Notes: generated by a model from the sequence alone, not told the origin. 64,000 bases of DNA from Flavobacteriaceae bacterium (GCA_018402385.1 JAGYJA010000011.1:1-64000), one strand, 5' to 3'; positions 18,026-28,197 are shown, numbered from the stretch's first letter. Numbers and translations are program-made.

Positions 18026-18355
18026 TCACAAATTGTCTTTTAGTTTTAATAACTCTGCTTTCACATTTTCCAGTTTTTGAATAATTTCAAACCGGTCCAG
18101 TGATTTTTTCTTATTTTCTTTTAAATGAATTTTTGCCCCCTCAAGGGTGAATCCTCTTTCTTTGACTAAATGAAATATTAGCTCCAGATTTTTGATATCC
18201 TCTGGTGTGAATTTGCGATTGCCTTTCGCATTTTTCTTGGGTTTAAGTACATCAAATTCTTTTTCCCAGAATCGAATAAGTGATGTATTCACATCAAATG
18301 CATTGGCAACTTCACCAATACTATAGTATCGTTTTTCCGGAAGGTTTACTTTCAT
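18026..18355 (-). CDS. MerR family transcriptional regulator
   Basis: A 109-residue protein with an N-terminal MerR winged helix-turn-helix (YYSIGEVANAFDVNTSLIRF, residues about 10-29, then WEKEF and the wing GNRKFTPEDIKNLELI) followed by a short coiled-coil dimerisation helix. It lacks a C-terminal effector domain, like many small Bacteroidetes MerR proteins. It is the last gene of a minus-strand unit after the M23 peptidase and the 65-residue protein. Targets unknown. Confidence 0.88.
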   Translation of the reverse strand: MKVNLPEKRYYSIGEVANAFDVNTSLIRFWEKEFDVLKPKKNAKGNRKFTPEDIKNLELIFHLVKERGFTLEGAKIHLKENKKKSLDRFEIIQKLENVKAELLKLKDNL

Positions 18356-18399
18356 AGTGTTGACCGCAAAGGCGGTTATCTAGTTAAATTATTAAGACC

Positions 18400-18597
18400 T
18401 TATTTTTGATATTTATTTAGGTATGCATAACATTTAAACTCCTTTTCATTTTTTTGATCAAGACGAGTTAAATTACAAAGAATTTCTTGGTTTTCATCTT
18501 CATCATTGATGCAGCTCAAACACAATTGAGGCTTTGGAATTAAATCCGGGTTGAAGGGCGTGCCATCATCATGAAAATAGCCTGAAATATGTTCCAT
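18400..18597 (-). CDS. Small conserved-looking protein of 65 residues
   Basis: A short cytosolic protein with three or four Cys residues (PQLCLSCIN near residue 26, LCNL near 40, KCYAY near 55), suggesting a metal or redox site. It starts 12 bp after the stop of the M23 peptidase and precedes MerR, so it is probably co-transcribed. The spacing, coding-like composition and absence of a competing ORF support it as a real gene. Function unknown. Confidence 0.65.
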   Translation of the reverse strand: MEHISGYFHDDGTPFNPDLIPKPQLCLSCINDEDENQEILCNLTRLDQKNEKEFKCYAYLNKYQK

Positions 18598-18609
18598 AAC
18601 AAATTAGTA

Positions 18610-19587
18610 TTAATCCAGTGATTGATTTTCCTGTTGTGATTTTCTCAATAGGATTTCAAATTCTTCCGCTGTCAAGTTACCATAATAGAAATTAATCGGG
18701 TTGATGCGTGCACCAGCTTTAATTACTTCATAATGTAAATGGGGAGCCTGTGATCTTCCGGTACTACCAACAAATCCAATAATATCGCCTCTTTTTACCT
18801 GTTGACCTGCTCTAATGTTGTATTTGCTTAAATGAGCATAAAGAGTTTCAAAATCAAAACCGTGATCGATTACAATATGATTTCCATAGCCCGTAGCTCT
18901 GTTGTCTGCTCGAATCACTTTTCCATCTCCAGTAGCATAGATGGGTGTGCCTGTGGGGGCTGTAAAATCCATTCCGTGGTGAAATTTTCTCGCTTTTGTA
19001 AATGGATCTGTGCGCCATCCATAACCGGAGGCCATTCTTGATAAATCTTCATTGGCAACAGGTTGTATCGCCGGGATTGCTGCAAGTAACTTTTCCTTTT
19101 CACTTGCTAAAACTGTAATTTCATCAAGGGATCTGGATTGCACTACAATTTGTTTTGTTAAAATATCCATTCTACGGTTAGTGGATATAATCAAACGTGA
19201 GTTGTCAAATCCTTCAAAATCACGATATCTGTTTACGCCACCAAAACCGGCTTTGCGTTGTTCTTCAGGGATGGGGTCTGCCTCAAAATATAAGCGGTAA
19301 ATATTATCATCTCTTTCAGAAACATCTGCCAGTACTTCCTCAACTTCAGTCATTTTTCGGTTTAGAAGTTCAAATTGTAGTTGCATATTTGCAAGCTCTC
19401 TGCTTAACAGTTTTTCTCTTGGTGTTTCTAAAGCGGGTACACTTAAATATATTAATAACAATAAAAAACCACTTAGAAATACACCTAAAGTGTACAAAAG
19501 AATAAAACCAATACGACGGCCTTTTTTTGACTCAATTTTACGATAGGATAGCGTCTCGCTGTCGTAATAATATTTAACCTTTGACAT
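18610..19587 (-). CDS. M23 family metallopeptidase, membrane-anchored
   Basis: A 325-residue peptidoglycan endopeptidase-like protein. A transmembrane helix lies at about residues 27-50, a coiled-coil stalk at about 60-110, and the LytM/M23 domain at about 190-300. Zinc-site motifs are visible: HHGMDFTAPTGTPIYATGDG gives the first His and Asp ligands, and HLHYEV (HxH) the third. All active residues are present, so it should cut peptide cross-links in the periplasm or activate amidases. It heads a unit with the 65-residue protein and MerR, and is divergent from alaS. Confidence 0.92.
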   Translation of the reverse strand: MSKVKYYYDSETLSYRKIESKKGRRIGFILLYTLGVFLSGFLLLLIYLSVPALETPREKLLSRELANMQLQFELLNRKMTEVEEVLADVSERDDNIYRLYFEADPIPEEQRKAGFGGVNRYRDFEGFDNSRLIISTNRRMDILTKQIVVQSRSLDEITVLASEKEKLLAAIPAIQPVANEDLSRMASGYGWRTDPFTKARKFHHGMDFTAPTGTPIYATGDGKVIRADNRATGYGNHIVIDHGFDFETLYAHLSKYNIRAGQQVKRGDIIGFVGSTGRSQAPHLHYEVIKAGARINPINFYYGNLTAEEFEILLRKSQQENQSLD

Positions 19588-19609
19588 AAGTTAAAATGTG
19601 CTATTTTTG
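19580..19609 (+). promoter_or_regulatory. Promoter of alaS
   Basis: A -33 element TTTGA (19580-19584) and a -7 element TATTTTTG (19602-19609), 17 bp apart, match the Bacteroidetes consensus. The leader would be about 100 nt. It overlaps the start of the divergent M23 gene. Confidence 0.65.
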
Positions 19610-19710
19610 CAATAAATTGTTGAGAAATATTAGAATTACTAGTATTCTTAACGAACAAATATAAAAAATAGTTTTACATCAGCTTACATATTAATACTCC
19701 TTTAGCATTT

Positions 19711-22332
19711 ATGAAGTCACAAGACATCCGAAACCAATTCTTAGAATTCTTCAAATCCAAAGAACACGCCATTGTTTCATCAGCACCCATGGTCATTAAG
19801 GATGACCCCACGTTGATGTTCACCAATGCAGGGATGAACCAGTTTAAGGAGTATTTTTTAGGAAATTCAATACCTAAAAGCCCTCGTGTTGCAGACACCC
19901 AAAAATGCCTGCGAGTTTCCGGTAAGCACAACGATTTGGAAGAAGTGGGTAAAGATACATACCACCACACCATGTTTGAAATGTTGGGTAACTGGAGTTT
20001 TGGGGATTATTTCAAAAAAGAAGCAATTGAATGGGCGTGGGAACTACTTACTAAAGTTTACAAAATTGACAAAAGCATCCTTTATGTTACCATTTTTGAA
20101 GGTGATGAAAAAGAAGGTTTAGAGAGAGATACAGAAGCATTCAACTTTTGGAAACAATTTTTACCCGAAGAACGCATTCTTAACGGAAATAAAAAAGACA
20201 ACTTCTGGGAAATGGGCGATCAAGGACCCTGTGGGCCGTGTTCAGAAATTCACGTTGATATTCGTTCGGCTGAAGAAAAAGCAAGAGTTCCCGGAAAAGA
20301 TTTAGTCAACAATGACCACCCACAAGTTGTGGAAATCTGGAACCTAGTCTTTATGCAATTCAACAGAAAAGCAGATGGGTCTTTAGAAAAACTTCCGGCA
20401 CAACATGTCGATACCGGAATGGGTTTTGAACGCCTTTGTATGGTACTTCAAAACACCCAAAGCAATTATGACACCGATGTGTTTACACCACTCATCAAAA
20501 AAATTGAAAGCATTACAGGCACAACATACGGCAATCCCGAGGCTTCGGGAGAAGAGACAGATATTGCCATTCGTGTCATTGCAGACCACCTGCGTGCAGT
20601 TTCTTTCTCCATTGCAGACGGTCAATTGCCAAGCAATACCGGGGCAGGATATGTGATAAGAAGAATTCTGCGTCGTGCCATACGTTATGGTTTTACATTT
20701 CTGGAAACCAAAGAACCTTTTATTTACAAACTGGTTGATACCTTAAGTGAGCAAATGGGAGCCGCTTTCCCCGAACTCAAATCACAAAGAAAATTGATTT
20801 CTCAAGTCATTCAAGAGGAAGAAAACTCCTTTTTACGCACATTAGACCAGGGTCTCCAACTTTTAGAAACCGTTATTGAGCAGTCAAAAGACAAAACCGT
20901 TTCCGGAAAAAAAGCCTTTGAATTGTATGATACTTTTGGATTCCCCATTGATTTAACGGCATTAATTTTAAGCGAGAGGGGCTATTCTTTAAATGAAAAA
21001 GAATTCAATCAAGAGCTCCAAAAACAAAAAGACCGCTCTCGTGCCGCTTCTGAAGTAGCCACTGATGATTGGACGATACTCTCAGAATCCTCAAAACACC
21101 CTTTTGTGGGCTATGACCAAACCGAAAACGAAGTAAAAATCACCCGTTATAGAAAAGTAGATTCCAAAAAAGACGGAAAACTTTATCAAATCGTTCTCGA
21201 CAGTACCCCGTTTTACCCTGAAGGTGGCGGCCAAGTTGGAGACAAAGGAAAATTGATAAACCAAAGCGAAACAATTGATATCCTTGACACTAAAAAAGAA
21301 AACAATCTAATCCTTCATATCACTAAAAAACTTCCGGCAGATTTGAATGGTATGTTCACTGCAAAAGTAGATACAACGTTGAGAAGTAAAACCGCAAAAA
21401 ACCACACAGCAACACACTTGCTGCACCAGGCGTTACGCGAAATTTTAGGTACTCACGTCGAGCAAAAGGGTTCTTTAGTTAGCCCAGATTACTTGCGGTT
21501 TGATTTTTCTCACTTTTCCAAACTCACTCCTAAAGAATTACAACAAGTTGAAGCTTTTGTCAATGACCGTATTGAAGAACAATTACCACTAGACGAAAAA
21601 CGAGACATCACTTACAACCAAGCCCTAGAAGAAGGCGCAATTGCTCTCTTTGGAGAAAAATATGGCGACACCGTGCGCGCCATTAAGTTTGGAAAAAGTA
21701 TGGAACTCTGCGGGGGAATTCACGTAAAAAACACTTCAAACATTTGGCATTTTAAAATAGTAAGTGAAGGTGCCATCGCTTCCGGAATACGCCGCATTGA
21801 AGCAATTACCGGCGATGCAGTAAAAAAATATTTTGAAGAACAAGAGTCAAACCTTTCCTTGATCAAAGAAACACTTAAGAATCCGCAAGATTCTTTGAAA
21901 GCTGTAAAAATTTTACAAGAAGAAAACACCGAACTCAAAAAACAACTGGAGCAATTACTGAAAGAAAAAGCGAAAGGACTAAAAAGTGAATTGCAAAACG
22001 AACTTCAGGAAATCAATGGGGTTCAGTTTTTAGCAAAACAAGTGGATCTCGATGCCAACGGTGCCAAAGACTTAGCGTATGAATTAGGGAATTTGGGATC
22101 AAATTTATTCTTGCTTTTGGCAACAGCACAAGATGACAAACCTATGCTCACCTGCTACATTTCCAAAGAACTCGTTGCAGAAAAAGGATTGAATGCCGGG
22201 CAAATTGTTCGCGAATTGGGGAAATACATCCAAGGAGGCGGTGGCGGACAACCATTTTTTGCAACTGCCGGAGGGAAAAACCCTGCTGGAATTCCTGAAG
22301 CGCTTGAAAAAGCACAAAAATTTATAGTCTAA
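19711..22332 (+). CDS. alaS: Alanine--tRNA ligase
   Basis: An 873-residue class II aminoacyl-tRNA synthetase with editing domain. The catalytic core starts at once ([20 protein letters not shown]) with motif 2 around the [16 protein letters not shown] stretch, about residues 70-85. The zinc-dependent editing site is seen as [16 protein letters not shown] (about 568-583) and CGGIHV (about 670). The C-Ala domain ends with [14 protein letters not shown]. Length is standard. A cassette begins 2 bp after its stop codon. Confidence 0.97.
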   Translation: MKSQDIRNQFLEFFKSKEHAIVSSAPMVIKDDPTLMFTNAGMNQFKEYFLGNSIPKSPRVADTQKCLRVSGKHNDLEEVGKDTYHHTMFEMLGNWSFGDYFKKEAIEWAWELLTKVYKIDKSILYVTIFEGDEKEGLERDTEAFNFWKQFLPEERILNGNKKDNFWEMGDQGPCGPCSEIHVDIRSAEEKARVPGKDLVNNDHPQVVEIWNLVFMQFNRKADGSLEKLPAQHVDTGMGFERLCMVLQNTQSNYDTDVFTPLIKKIESITGTTYGNPEASGEETDIAIRVIADHLRAVSFSIADGQLPSNTGAGYVIRRILRRAIRYGFTFLETKEPFIYKLVDTLSEQMGAAFPELKSQRKLISQVIQEEENSFLRTLDQGLQLLETVIEQSKDKTVSGKKAFELYDTFGFPIDLTALILSERGYSLNEKEFNQELQKQKDRSRAASEVATDDWTILSESSKHPFVGYDQTENEVKITRYRKVDSKKDGKLYQIVLDSTPFYPEGGGQVGDKGKLINQSETIDILDTKKENNLILHITKKLPADLNGMFTAKVDTTLRSKTAKNHTATHLLHQALREILGTHVEQKGSLVSPDYLRFDFSHFSKLTPKELQQVEAFVNDRIEEQLPLDEKRDITYNQALEEGAIALFGEKYGDTVRAIKFGKSMELCGGIHVKNTSNIWHFKIVSEGAIASGIRRIEAITGDAVKKYFEEQESNLSLIKETLKNPQDSLKAVKILQEENTELKKQLEQLLKEKAKGLKSELQNELQEINGVQFLAKQVDLDANGAKDLAYELGNLGSNLFLLLATAQDDKPMLTCYISKELVAEKGLNAGQIVRELGKYIQGGGGGQPFFATAGGKNPAGIPEALEKAQKFIV

Positions 22333-22333
22333 A

Positions 22334-22796
22334 TTTCTCGCAAAGGCACAGAAACGCTAAGAAAAAATGAAATTATGACAGAAAATGAAATTTCAAAAGG
22401 ATTGTTGATGCTTCCTATAAAATTCATACACAATTAGGACCAGGTCTTTTAGAATCTGTCTATGAAACGATTTTATATTTTGAACTAGTGGAACGGGGTT
22501 TTAAAGTAGAAAGAAAAAAAGCCATTCCTGTATATTGGAACGAATTTAAAATGGAATTGGGTTTTAGAGCCGATTTGATTGTAGAAAATAAAGTAATAAT
22601 TGAAATTAAATCTGTTGACCAAATTGCGCAAGTTCATCCAAAACAATTACTTACTTATTTGAAGGTTTCTGGAATTAAGTTAGGACTATTGATTAATTTT
22701 AACGAAACCCTAATTAAGAATGGAATTACACGGATTGCAAATAATTTATAAATTTAACACCAATCCAACTTTGCGCCTTTGCGCCTTTGCGAGAAA
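22334..22796. mobile_element. Inverted-repeat cassette carrying a GxxExxY gene
   Basis: The 28-nt ends at 22334-22361 and 22769-22796 are inverted repeats matching at 23 of 28 positions, beginning TTTCTCGCAAAGGC. The cassette fills the whole alaS-GSCFA spacer: its left end starts 2 bp after the alaS stop and its right end stops 3 bp before the next ATG. It carries a single small ORF. No transposase was seen. Confidence 0.55.
22375..22751 (+). pseudogene. GxxExxY family protein, one-base frameshift
   Basis: The family motif appears as GPGLLESVYE. It is followed by a VIIEIKSVDQIAQVHPKQLL block resembling the restriction-endonuclease-like core (acidic residue plus ExK), then the terminal GITRIANNL. 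From the ATG at 22375 the frame reads MTENEISK and then fails; the rest (from ATT at 22401, IVDASYKIH) is one frame over. One A missing in the CAAAAGG run near 22395-22400 would restore a protein of about 126 residues. Either decay or a homopolymer error. Function of the family is not established. It is the only gene of its inverted-repeat cassette. Confidence 0.75.
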
Positions 22797-22799
22797 CCC

Positions 22800-23783
22800 A
22801 TGAAGTTATTTTCAAACATACCCATACCAAAAAGCAATCACCCCATCGATTACCATTCACACATCATGGCATTTGGTTCTTGTTTTGCTGAAAATATGGG
22901 AGAAAAGTTTCATTACTATAAGTTTCAAAGCACCACCAATCCTTTCGGAATTTTATTTCATCCCCTGGCAATTGAAAAAGTGATTCATTTCGCTTTAAGC
23001 GAAAAATCATTCACAGAAAATGACATTTTTTTTCTCAATGAACGCTGGCATTGTTTTGATGTCCATTCCCAAATGAGTCATCCTGATAAAGAAGTGTTGT
23101 TGCAAAACCTGAATGACGCCCTTCAAATCACAAAACAAAACCTCACAAAAGCCAGTCATTGTATTATAACACTTGGTACAGCTTGGGTTTATAAACATAT
23201 TGAGTCTAACCATATTGTTGCCAATTGCCACAAAGTCCCGCAAAAGCAATTTGAAAAACAACTGCTTTCCATCAGGCAAATTGAGGAAAGTTTAGTGCAA
23301 ATCGTCAGCAAAGTCAAGAAGGTAAATCCAAACATTCATTTTATTTTTACCGTTTCGCCGGTAAGGCATCTCAAAGATGGTTTTGTAGAAAACCAACAAA
23401 GCAAAGCACATTTAATTGCAGCTCTTCATAGTTTTTTAAATAAAGAAAGTTTCCAGAAGAGGGATTGGGGAGAATATTTTTTTGCTTATGAAATTATGAT
23501 GGACGAACTGCGCGATTACCGGTTTTATGCAGATGATATGATACATCCAAGCCAGTTGGCAATTGATATTATTTGGCAAAAATTTACAGAAGTCTATTTT
23601 ACAAAAGCTACTTTTGAAATAATGAGTGAGGTCAAGAGCATTCAAAATGGATTACAACATAAGCCTTTTAACCCATCAAGTGAAGAGCACCAAAAATTTT
23701 TAAAACAAGTAAATATTAAGATAAAAGCTTTACAAAAAAGGTTTCAGCACATTCAATTCCAGACTTTACCTATCTTTAGCTAA
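22800..23783 (+). CDS. GSCFA domain protein
   Basis: A 327-residue protein with the defining motif FGSCFAENMG near residues 24-33. This SGNH-hydrolase-like family carries the nucleophile Ser in GSC and an expected late Asp/His pair (DDMIHPSQLA near residue 245). The start is placed at 22800, since the ATG 21 bp upstream would translate the cassette's terminal repeat. Family substrate is unknown; esterase action on a polysaccharide or lipid is inferred from fold similarity. The next gene overlaps its stop by one base (TAATG), so the two are translationally coupled. Confidence 0.85.
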   Translation: MKLFSNIPIPKSNHPIDYHSHIMAFGSCFAENMGEKFHYYKFQSTTNPFGILFHPLAIEKVIHFALSEKSFTENDIFFLNERWHCFDVHSQMSHPDKEVLLQNLNDALQITKQNLTKASHCIITLGTAWVYKHIESNHIVANCHKVPQKQFEKQLLSIRQIEESLVQIVSKVKKVNPNIHFIFTVSPVRHLKDGFVENQQSKAHLIAALHSFLNKESFQKRDWGEYFFAYEIMMDELRDYRFYADDMIHPSQLAIDIIWQKFTEVYFTKATFEIMSEVKSIQNGLQHKPFNPSSEEHQKFLKQVNIKIKALQKRFQHIQFQTLPIFS

Positions 23784-25021
23784 TGAAAATCAAAATAACC
23801 ATCCTATTGTTTTTTTTATGTTACTCTATTTTTTCACAAACTGAAGAGAAATACCCCATCGTTTTTGTTCACGGAATGCTGGGAAGCGGTGATACCTGGG
23901 TAAAGCCGGTTCAACAATTTATCAATCAAGGGTATCCTGAACATTATTTGGATGTCCTCGACTGGAATACACTCTCACCTCAAAGGAACTCTTCTTCAAG
24001 TCAACTGGATAGTATTATCAATCAACTCATACAACTTACCGGAAAACCAAAAGTCAATCTCGTGGGACATTCTGCGGGTGGTGGACTGGTTTCCAATTAT
24101 ATCTTAAGCGATTCTATAGCAGAAAAAGTAAATAAATTTGTCTTAGCGGGGAGTTATTTGCAGCAAATTTCAAAGGTGCCCACACTTAATTTGTATTCTG
24201 AAGATGACTTGATTGTAAAAGGCTCAGATATTGATGGCGTTGAGAATGTGAAGCTACAAGGCTTAGATCATTATGAAATAGCAACAGATTCATTGGCATT
24301 CGCTGAAATGTTTCGTTTTTTTCATAAAGAAAACCCCAGGCCGTTCCCAATTCCTGAAGCTACAAAAAAGGTAACCATCAGTGGGAAGGTTTTGGTGATG
24401 GGTGAAAACAGTGTTCCAGAAAATACTATGCTCTCTATTTATCCCTTCAACCCCAAAACCGGTAAACGGCTTCAAAAGGAACCTCTTTCAAAACAAGCCA
24501 TTTCTAAAGACGGAAGATGGCAAGCTTTAGAAGTCAATTCAAAAAGTCATTTGGAATTTGTCATTGCTCCTGAAAGTGGTAAGGCTATTCATTATTTCAG
24601 AGAACCATTTACAGTTTCCAATCCACTGGTTTATTTGAGAACGTTACCAACATCAGGAATGGCAGCGATGCTTTTTTCAGGTTTACCTGTAAATAATGAA
24701 GAATCGGTTTTAGTGATATTTAGTGCTAACAAAGCCACAATTTCAGGTAGAGATTTTCTCTCTGTTAACGAGTTTGAACTCACCACACCCGAGTTGACAC
24801 CGGCACAAACCACAACAATAGCACATTTTGTTTATGACGACAAGAATGACAAAACATCTACAGGAAATGCCATCCCCATTTTTGGGATGATGCCATTTAT
24901 TAATGGAGTAGATGTCCTTTTAGAGGTGAAAAACCCAATAAAATTAAAATACCAAAACAGAGCGATGACTCTCCCGGCTTTACCGGCTTCCAAATCTATA
25001 CTCGTTGCAGTTTTTGAATAA
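23783..25021 (+). CDS. Secreted lipase-like alpha/beta hydrolase
   Basis: A 412-residue protein with a signal peptide (residues 1-18, ending IFSQ). The hydrolase fold occupies about 22-190: the oxyanion-loop HGMLGSGDTW (about 30-39) and nucleophile elbow GHSAGG with Ser97 are clear, as in bacterial lipases and PHB-depolymerase-like enzymes. Residues about 200-412 form a beta-rich domain probably used for binding. It overlaps the GSCFA stop by one base. Substrate not determinable. Confidence 0.85.
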   Translation: MKIKITILLFFLCYSIFSQTEEKYPIVFVHGMLGSGDTWVKPVQQFINQGYPEHYLDVLDWNTLSPQRNSSSSQLDSIINQLIQLTGKPKVNLVGHSAGGGLVSNYILSDSIAEKVNKFVLAGSYLQQISKVPTLNLYSEDDLIVKGSDIDGVENVKLQGLDHYEIATDSLAFAEMFRFFHKENPRPFPIPEATKKVTISGKVLVMGENSVPENTMLSIYPFNPKTGKRLQKEPLSKQAISKDGRWQALEVNSKSHLEFVIAPESGKAIHYFREPFTVSNPLVYLRTLPTSGMAAMLFSGLPVNNEESVLVIFSANKATISGRDFLSVNEFELTTPELTPAQTTTIAHFVYDDKNDKTSTGNAIPIFGMMPFINGVDVLLEVKNPIKLKYQNRAMTLPALPASKSILVAVFE

Positions 25022-25042
25022 TACTGTTAAGAAAATCAAAAT

Positions 25043-25090
25043 ATAGGGCAACTGCCTTATTGGATTGAAATGCTTCATCTTTCATCTTTG
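25043..25090 (+). promoter_or_regulatory. Operator 1 of the palindromic regulon plus -7 element
   Basis: ATAGGGCAACTGCCTTAT (25043-25060) is an 18-bp near-palindrome. After 22 bp comes CATCTTTG (25083-25090), a TAnnTTTG-like -7 element. It controls the lipoprotein at 25112. Three more copies occur at 26176, 28675 and 31798 with the same geometry. Confidence 0.65.
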
Positions 25091-25111
25091 TATCAACAAA
25101 ATAACTAAAAG

Positions 25112-25558
25112 ATGAAACAGCTTTTTTTTACACTTTCAATTCTTGGAGTTTTACTATTTACAGCCTGTAGTAGCGATGATGAAAACAAAGACAATAGTTC
25201 TTGTGACACAACCTGTTCAGTACCTGTTGCCTCGAGTGAATTTCCTGCAACTGTTCCTGCTGGCATCGTTGGAACATACACACTCACTTACACTGAAATT
25301 AATCCCGGAGGGCCTTTTTCTGATGGAGACATCGCTGAGTTTGAATTGACTTCAGACAATAAACTTATAGTGACTTTTGGTTCTGAATGTGTAACCATTG
25401 AAAACCCCATTCTTTTTGCAGAAGGAACTACTGAATCAAACTTTAGGGACAACTGTGTTTTTAATGCTTTGTTTGGGGCTTCAGATGACGTAAATGGTGA
25501 TTTCAATGAGATCAATGTGGGAACTTTACAATTTCAATTTTTAGGACAATTTAAATAA
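25112..25558 (+). CDS. Small lipoprotein
   Basis: A 148-residue predicted lipoprotein: hydrophobic signal to the lipobox FTACSS, then DDENKDNSS, the acidic export tag. It has two pairs of Cys (CDTTC near residues 32-36, and two later single Cys), so disulfides are likely outside the cytosol. The middle (AGIVGTYTLTYTEINPGGPF) looks like a lipocalin-type strand. Expressed from operator 1, so probably under the response regulator encoded at 31866. Function unknown. Confidence 0.7.
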   Translation: MKQLFFTLSILGVLLFTACSSDDENKDNSSCDTTCSVPVASSEFPATVPAGIVGTYTLTYTEINPGGPFSDGDIAEFELTSDNKLIVTFGSECVTIENPILFAEGTTESNFRDNCVFNALFGASDDVNGDFNEINVGTLQFQFLGQFK

Positions 25559-25594
25559 ATTTAATTCAAACAATAACTTAAAAACCAATTAATT

Positions 25595-26113
25595 ATGAAA
25601 ACAATGAAAAACACAATGTATATGATGCTAATTGCTTTAACGTTAGTTTTTACAGTCACCTCTTGTAGTAAAGATGATGATGGCGGTGATGGCGGTGATG
25701 CAGCTTCCGGGATTGTAAAAGGCAAAGCTGATGGCGTTTTAGTAACTTCAACAAAACAATTAACTAGTGCCACAGTAATTAATGCAGGAGGAACATCAAC
25801 AGTAAGCATTCAAGGAACAAATATGGACGGGAAGGGATTCAATTTTACTATTAATGGTTTTGAAGGAACCGGCACCTATAATATTGGCGGGGGAGCAAAT
25901 GTATTTGTTGTAGCAAATTATATTGAAGGAAATGCTTCAAACCCTGCTGCAACAAAAATTTGGACTGCACCTTTTGATGACACTGTTGCAGGTGAAATTA
26001 ATATTTCTGAATCTTCAGATACTACTATTAAAGGGACTTTTGAATTTACAGGTAAAGATGCTGATGGTACTTTCAAAGAGATTACAGAGGGTTCTTTTAA
26101 TGTAGATTTCTAA
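25595..26113 (+). CDS. Lipoprotein, DUF6252-like
   Basis: A 172-residue predicted lipoprotein: signal ends VTSC, followed by SKDDDGGDGGD, a surface-export type tag. The mature part is a repetitive beta-sheet domain (GKGFNFTINGFEGTGTYNIG, then GTFEFTGKDADGTFK) that looks like the DUF6252 family. It follows the 25112 lipoprotein by 36 bp without an obvious promoter, so co-transcription is likely, and a strong terminator follows. Function unknown. Confidence 0.7.
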   Translation: MKTMKNTMYMMLIALTLVFTVTSCSKDDDGGDGGDAASGIVKGKADGVLVTSTKQLTSATVINAGGTSTVSIQGTNMDGKGFNFTINGFEGTGTYNIGGGANVFVVANYIEGNASNPAATKIWTAPFDDTVAGEINISESSDTTIKGTFEFTGKDADGTFKEITEGSFNVDF

Positions 26114-26130
26114 TAAGGATTGGAATTAGC

Positions 26131-26167
26131 AAAAAGCCGAAAATTAATGAAAGTTTTCGGCTTTTTT
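26131..26167 (+). terminator. Intrinsic terminator after the two lipoprotein genes
   Basis: AAAAAGCCGAAAA pairs with TTTTCGGCTTTTTT around a short loop, ending in a T-run; it is probably bidirectional. Confidence 0.9.
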
Positions 26168-26175
26168 GTTTCAAT

Positions 26176-26222
26176 ATAAGTCAATTGCCTTATTGATTGA
26201 ATGATTTTAGTTACTGAATTTA
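26176..26222 (+). promoter_or_regulatory. Operator 2 of the palindromic regulon plus weak -7 element
   Basis: ATAAGTCAATTGCCTTAT (26176-26193), then a 21-bp gap and TGAATTTA (26215-26222). The following leader to the ATG at 26335 is about 110 bp. Confidence 0.6.
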
Positions 26223-26334
26223 GTGCCATTGTTAAAACTAGGAATTCACAATCAAAAATTGATATTAAAACTGGTTAAAACAGTCAAATGCAAATAATCT
26301 AAGTAAAATATTTCTAATCAAAACCTGTATCGAA

Positions 26335-28197
26335 ATGAAAAATACAAATCTTTTAATTGCTGCTTGTAGTTTATTGGTTATTTCCTTCAATGCAATAGCC
26401 CAAAAAACATCAGTTGATTACTCTTATGACTTAGGAGGAAAAATCAATGAAATGCAACTCACCGAAGCTGGTATTCTGGTAGTTGCTACCAATGATGGTC
26501 TTGCCGGAATAAAACCAAAAGGGACGTCACTTCACTTTAAGTTTACAGACTATGGACGTGTAAAACCTGAAGAATACTACTTTGTGCCAAACTCCCCTTA
26601 TATTATCATTTCTCAAGGTGGTTTTGCAAGCTTAAGTTCTAAAAAGGCTGTCATTGATTACGTTTCAGGACAAACGCTCTTTAGTTCAGAAAAGGATAAT
26701 TGGAAACAAGTCTATACAGAAACTGTAGCAATGCCTCAAAACAAATTGATTATAAGTGGTCTTCAAAAAGGCGGTGGTATGGCTGAAAACAATACGCCAA
26801 AAATTGCTGTGTATGACTTAGGAACCGGAAAACTCGATTTTTCCTTTTTTATGTTTAAACCGGGAAAAACTGTCGCTGGAAATTTTTCAGTTACAGGCGA
26901 TTCTTTTCTACTGGATGACAAAATTTTAATTCCTACCTCACGTGGCATTATTGCAAAATCACTCACAGGAGAAACCTTATGGGAAAACAAAATTAAAAAT
27001 GTAAACTGGATGACAGTAGATGAAAGCGGAAAAGATATTTATGCTTTTGAAAGTAATCTTTCAGGTACAAATACAGAAGTGTATAAAATTAACCCATCAA
27101 ACGGAAATGAAATTTGGAGTAAAGCTGCCAAGGTAAAAGGAGGGGTCGTCAATTTTGAAATCACCCCAAAGGGTTTGGCAATAGTTAGCAATAAATCAGG
27201 TGGAAATGGCATGCTTGGCGCAAAAAGTGAATCTGAAATAGGATTTTTAAGTGCACAAACAGGTGAAGATTTATGGGAAAAAGCACCAAAAACCAAGGGA
27301 TATGTACAACATTTTTACATAATGGAAGATGGTATTTTATTTGGAATTCAGGAAGGGGGTATCAATAAAATCTCTTATGATGGAACGCCATTATTTAAAA
27401 AACCTCTTAAGACCGGAGAAAATATTCACGTGATGGCAAAAACACCTCAAGGTTTAATTTACATTACTGAAGAAGATGCAAATATTGTTGATCTTACAAA
27501 TGGTGAAACTATCTGGAAAAAACCCTTGAAATTCAAACGCACCAACGGAGTAGAATCAACTTATGCTGCAGATTATAAAAAATATTTAATTGCTACAGAC
27601 AGTGAAGTAATTGCAGTTGATGAAAACACAGGAGAGTTTAGCACTTTAGCAACTTTAAAATTTCAGGAAAAAGAAGGCCCCACCAGCATGGAGAATAGAA
27701 ATGGCGGAGTTTTTATAGGATCAAGTCAAAATATGTTTAAAATGGACCCACAAGGAAATGAAATTTATAACTCTTATTTCAAATCACCTGGTATAAGTAC
27801 CTTTGGTAAAATAGCAATGGGAGTACTCGCAGTTGCATCTACGGGTCTTGCCATGCAACAGGCTGCAGTTGCGGGCGCAAACAAAAATACACTTGGGCAA
27901 TACAATGATTTTGGTGCTCAAGCAAATAGAAATGCTGAAATGTTTTCAGCAATTGGTACTGCTTCATTCAATGAAATGGCTAAGCGTTTTAGAGCAACCA
28001 CTGAAACGAGGGATTCGCAGTTTATTTTGACCAAAACTGAAAACGGAGTTGGTCTTGTAAAAGTAAATAAAGATACCGGTAAAGTTGAAAATGAAGTGGT
28101 GTTAAATGATAAAAAGCCTGTTTATGAAGTTGATGAAATTGAAGGAATTCTTTATTATCAGAACAAAGACATTATTGAAGCCTTTTTAATTGATTGA
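26335..28197 (+). CDS. PQQ-like beta-propeller protein, exported
   Basis: A 620-residue protein with a signal peptide (residues 1-22, ending AIAQ). It contains repeated blade motifs of the PQQ/BamB type: KSLTGETLWENK near residue 210, PSNGNEIWSK near 260, SAQTGEDLWEKAP near 310 and TNGETIWKKP near 390. A hydrophobic Gly/Ala segment near residues 485-505 interrupts the propeller. Probably periplasmic; no PQQ-enzyme residues were seen. It lies under operator 2 of the putative response-regulator regulon and ends with a terminator. Confidence 0.75.
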   Translation: MKNTNLLIAACSLLVISFNAIAQKTSVDYSYDLGGKINEMQLTEAGILVVATNDGLAGIKPKGTSLHFKFTDYGRVKPEEYYFVPNSPYIIISQGGFASLSSKKAVIDYVSGQTLFSSEKDNWKQVYTETVAMPQNKLIISGLQKGGGMAENNTPKIAVYDLGTGKLDFSFFMFKPGKTVAGNFSVTGDSFLLDDKILIPTSRGIIAKSLTGETLWENKIKNVNWMTVDESGKDIYAFESNLSGTNTEVYKINPSNGNEIWSKAAKVKGGVVNFEITPKGLAIVSNKSGGNGMLGAKSESEIGFLSAQTGEDLWEKAPKTKGYVQHFYIMEDGILFGIQEGGINKISYDGTPLFKKPLKTGENIHVMAKTPQGLIYITEEDANIVDLTNGETIWKKPLKFKRTNGVESTYAADYKKYLIATDSEVIAVDENTGEFSTLATLKFQEKEGPTSMENRNGGVFIGSSQNMFKMDPQGNEIYNSYFKSPGISTFGKIAMGVLAVASTGLAMQQAAVAGANKNTLGQYNDFGAQANRNAEMFSAIGTASFNEMAKRFRATTETRDSQFILTKTENGVGLVKVNKDTGKVENEVVLNDKKPVYEVDEIEGILYYQNKDIIEAFLID

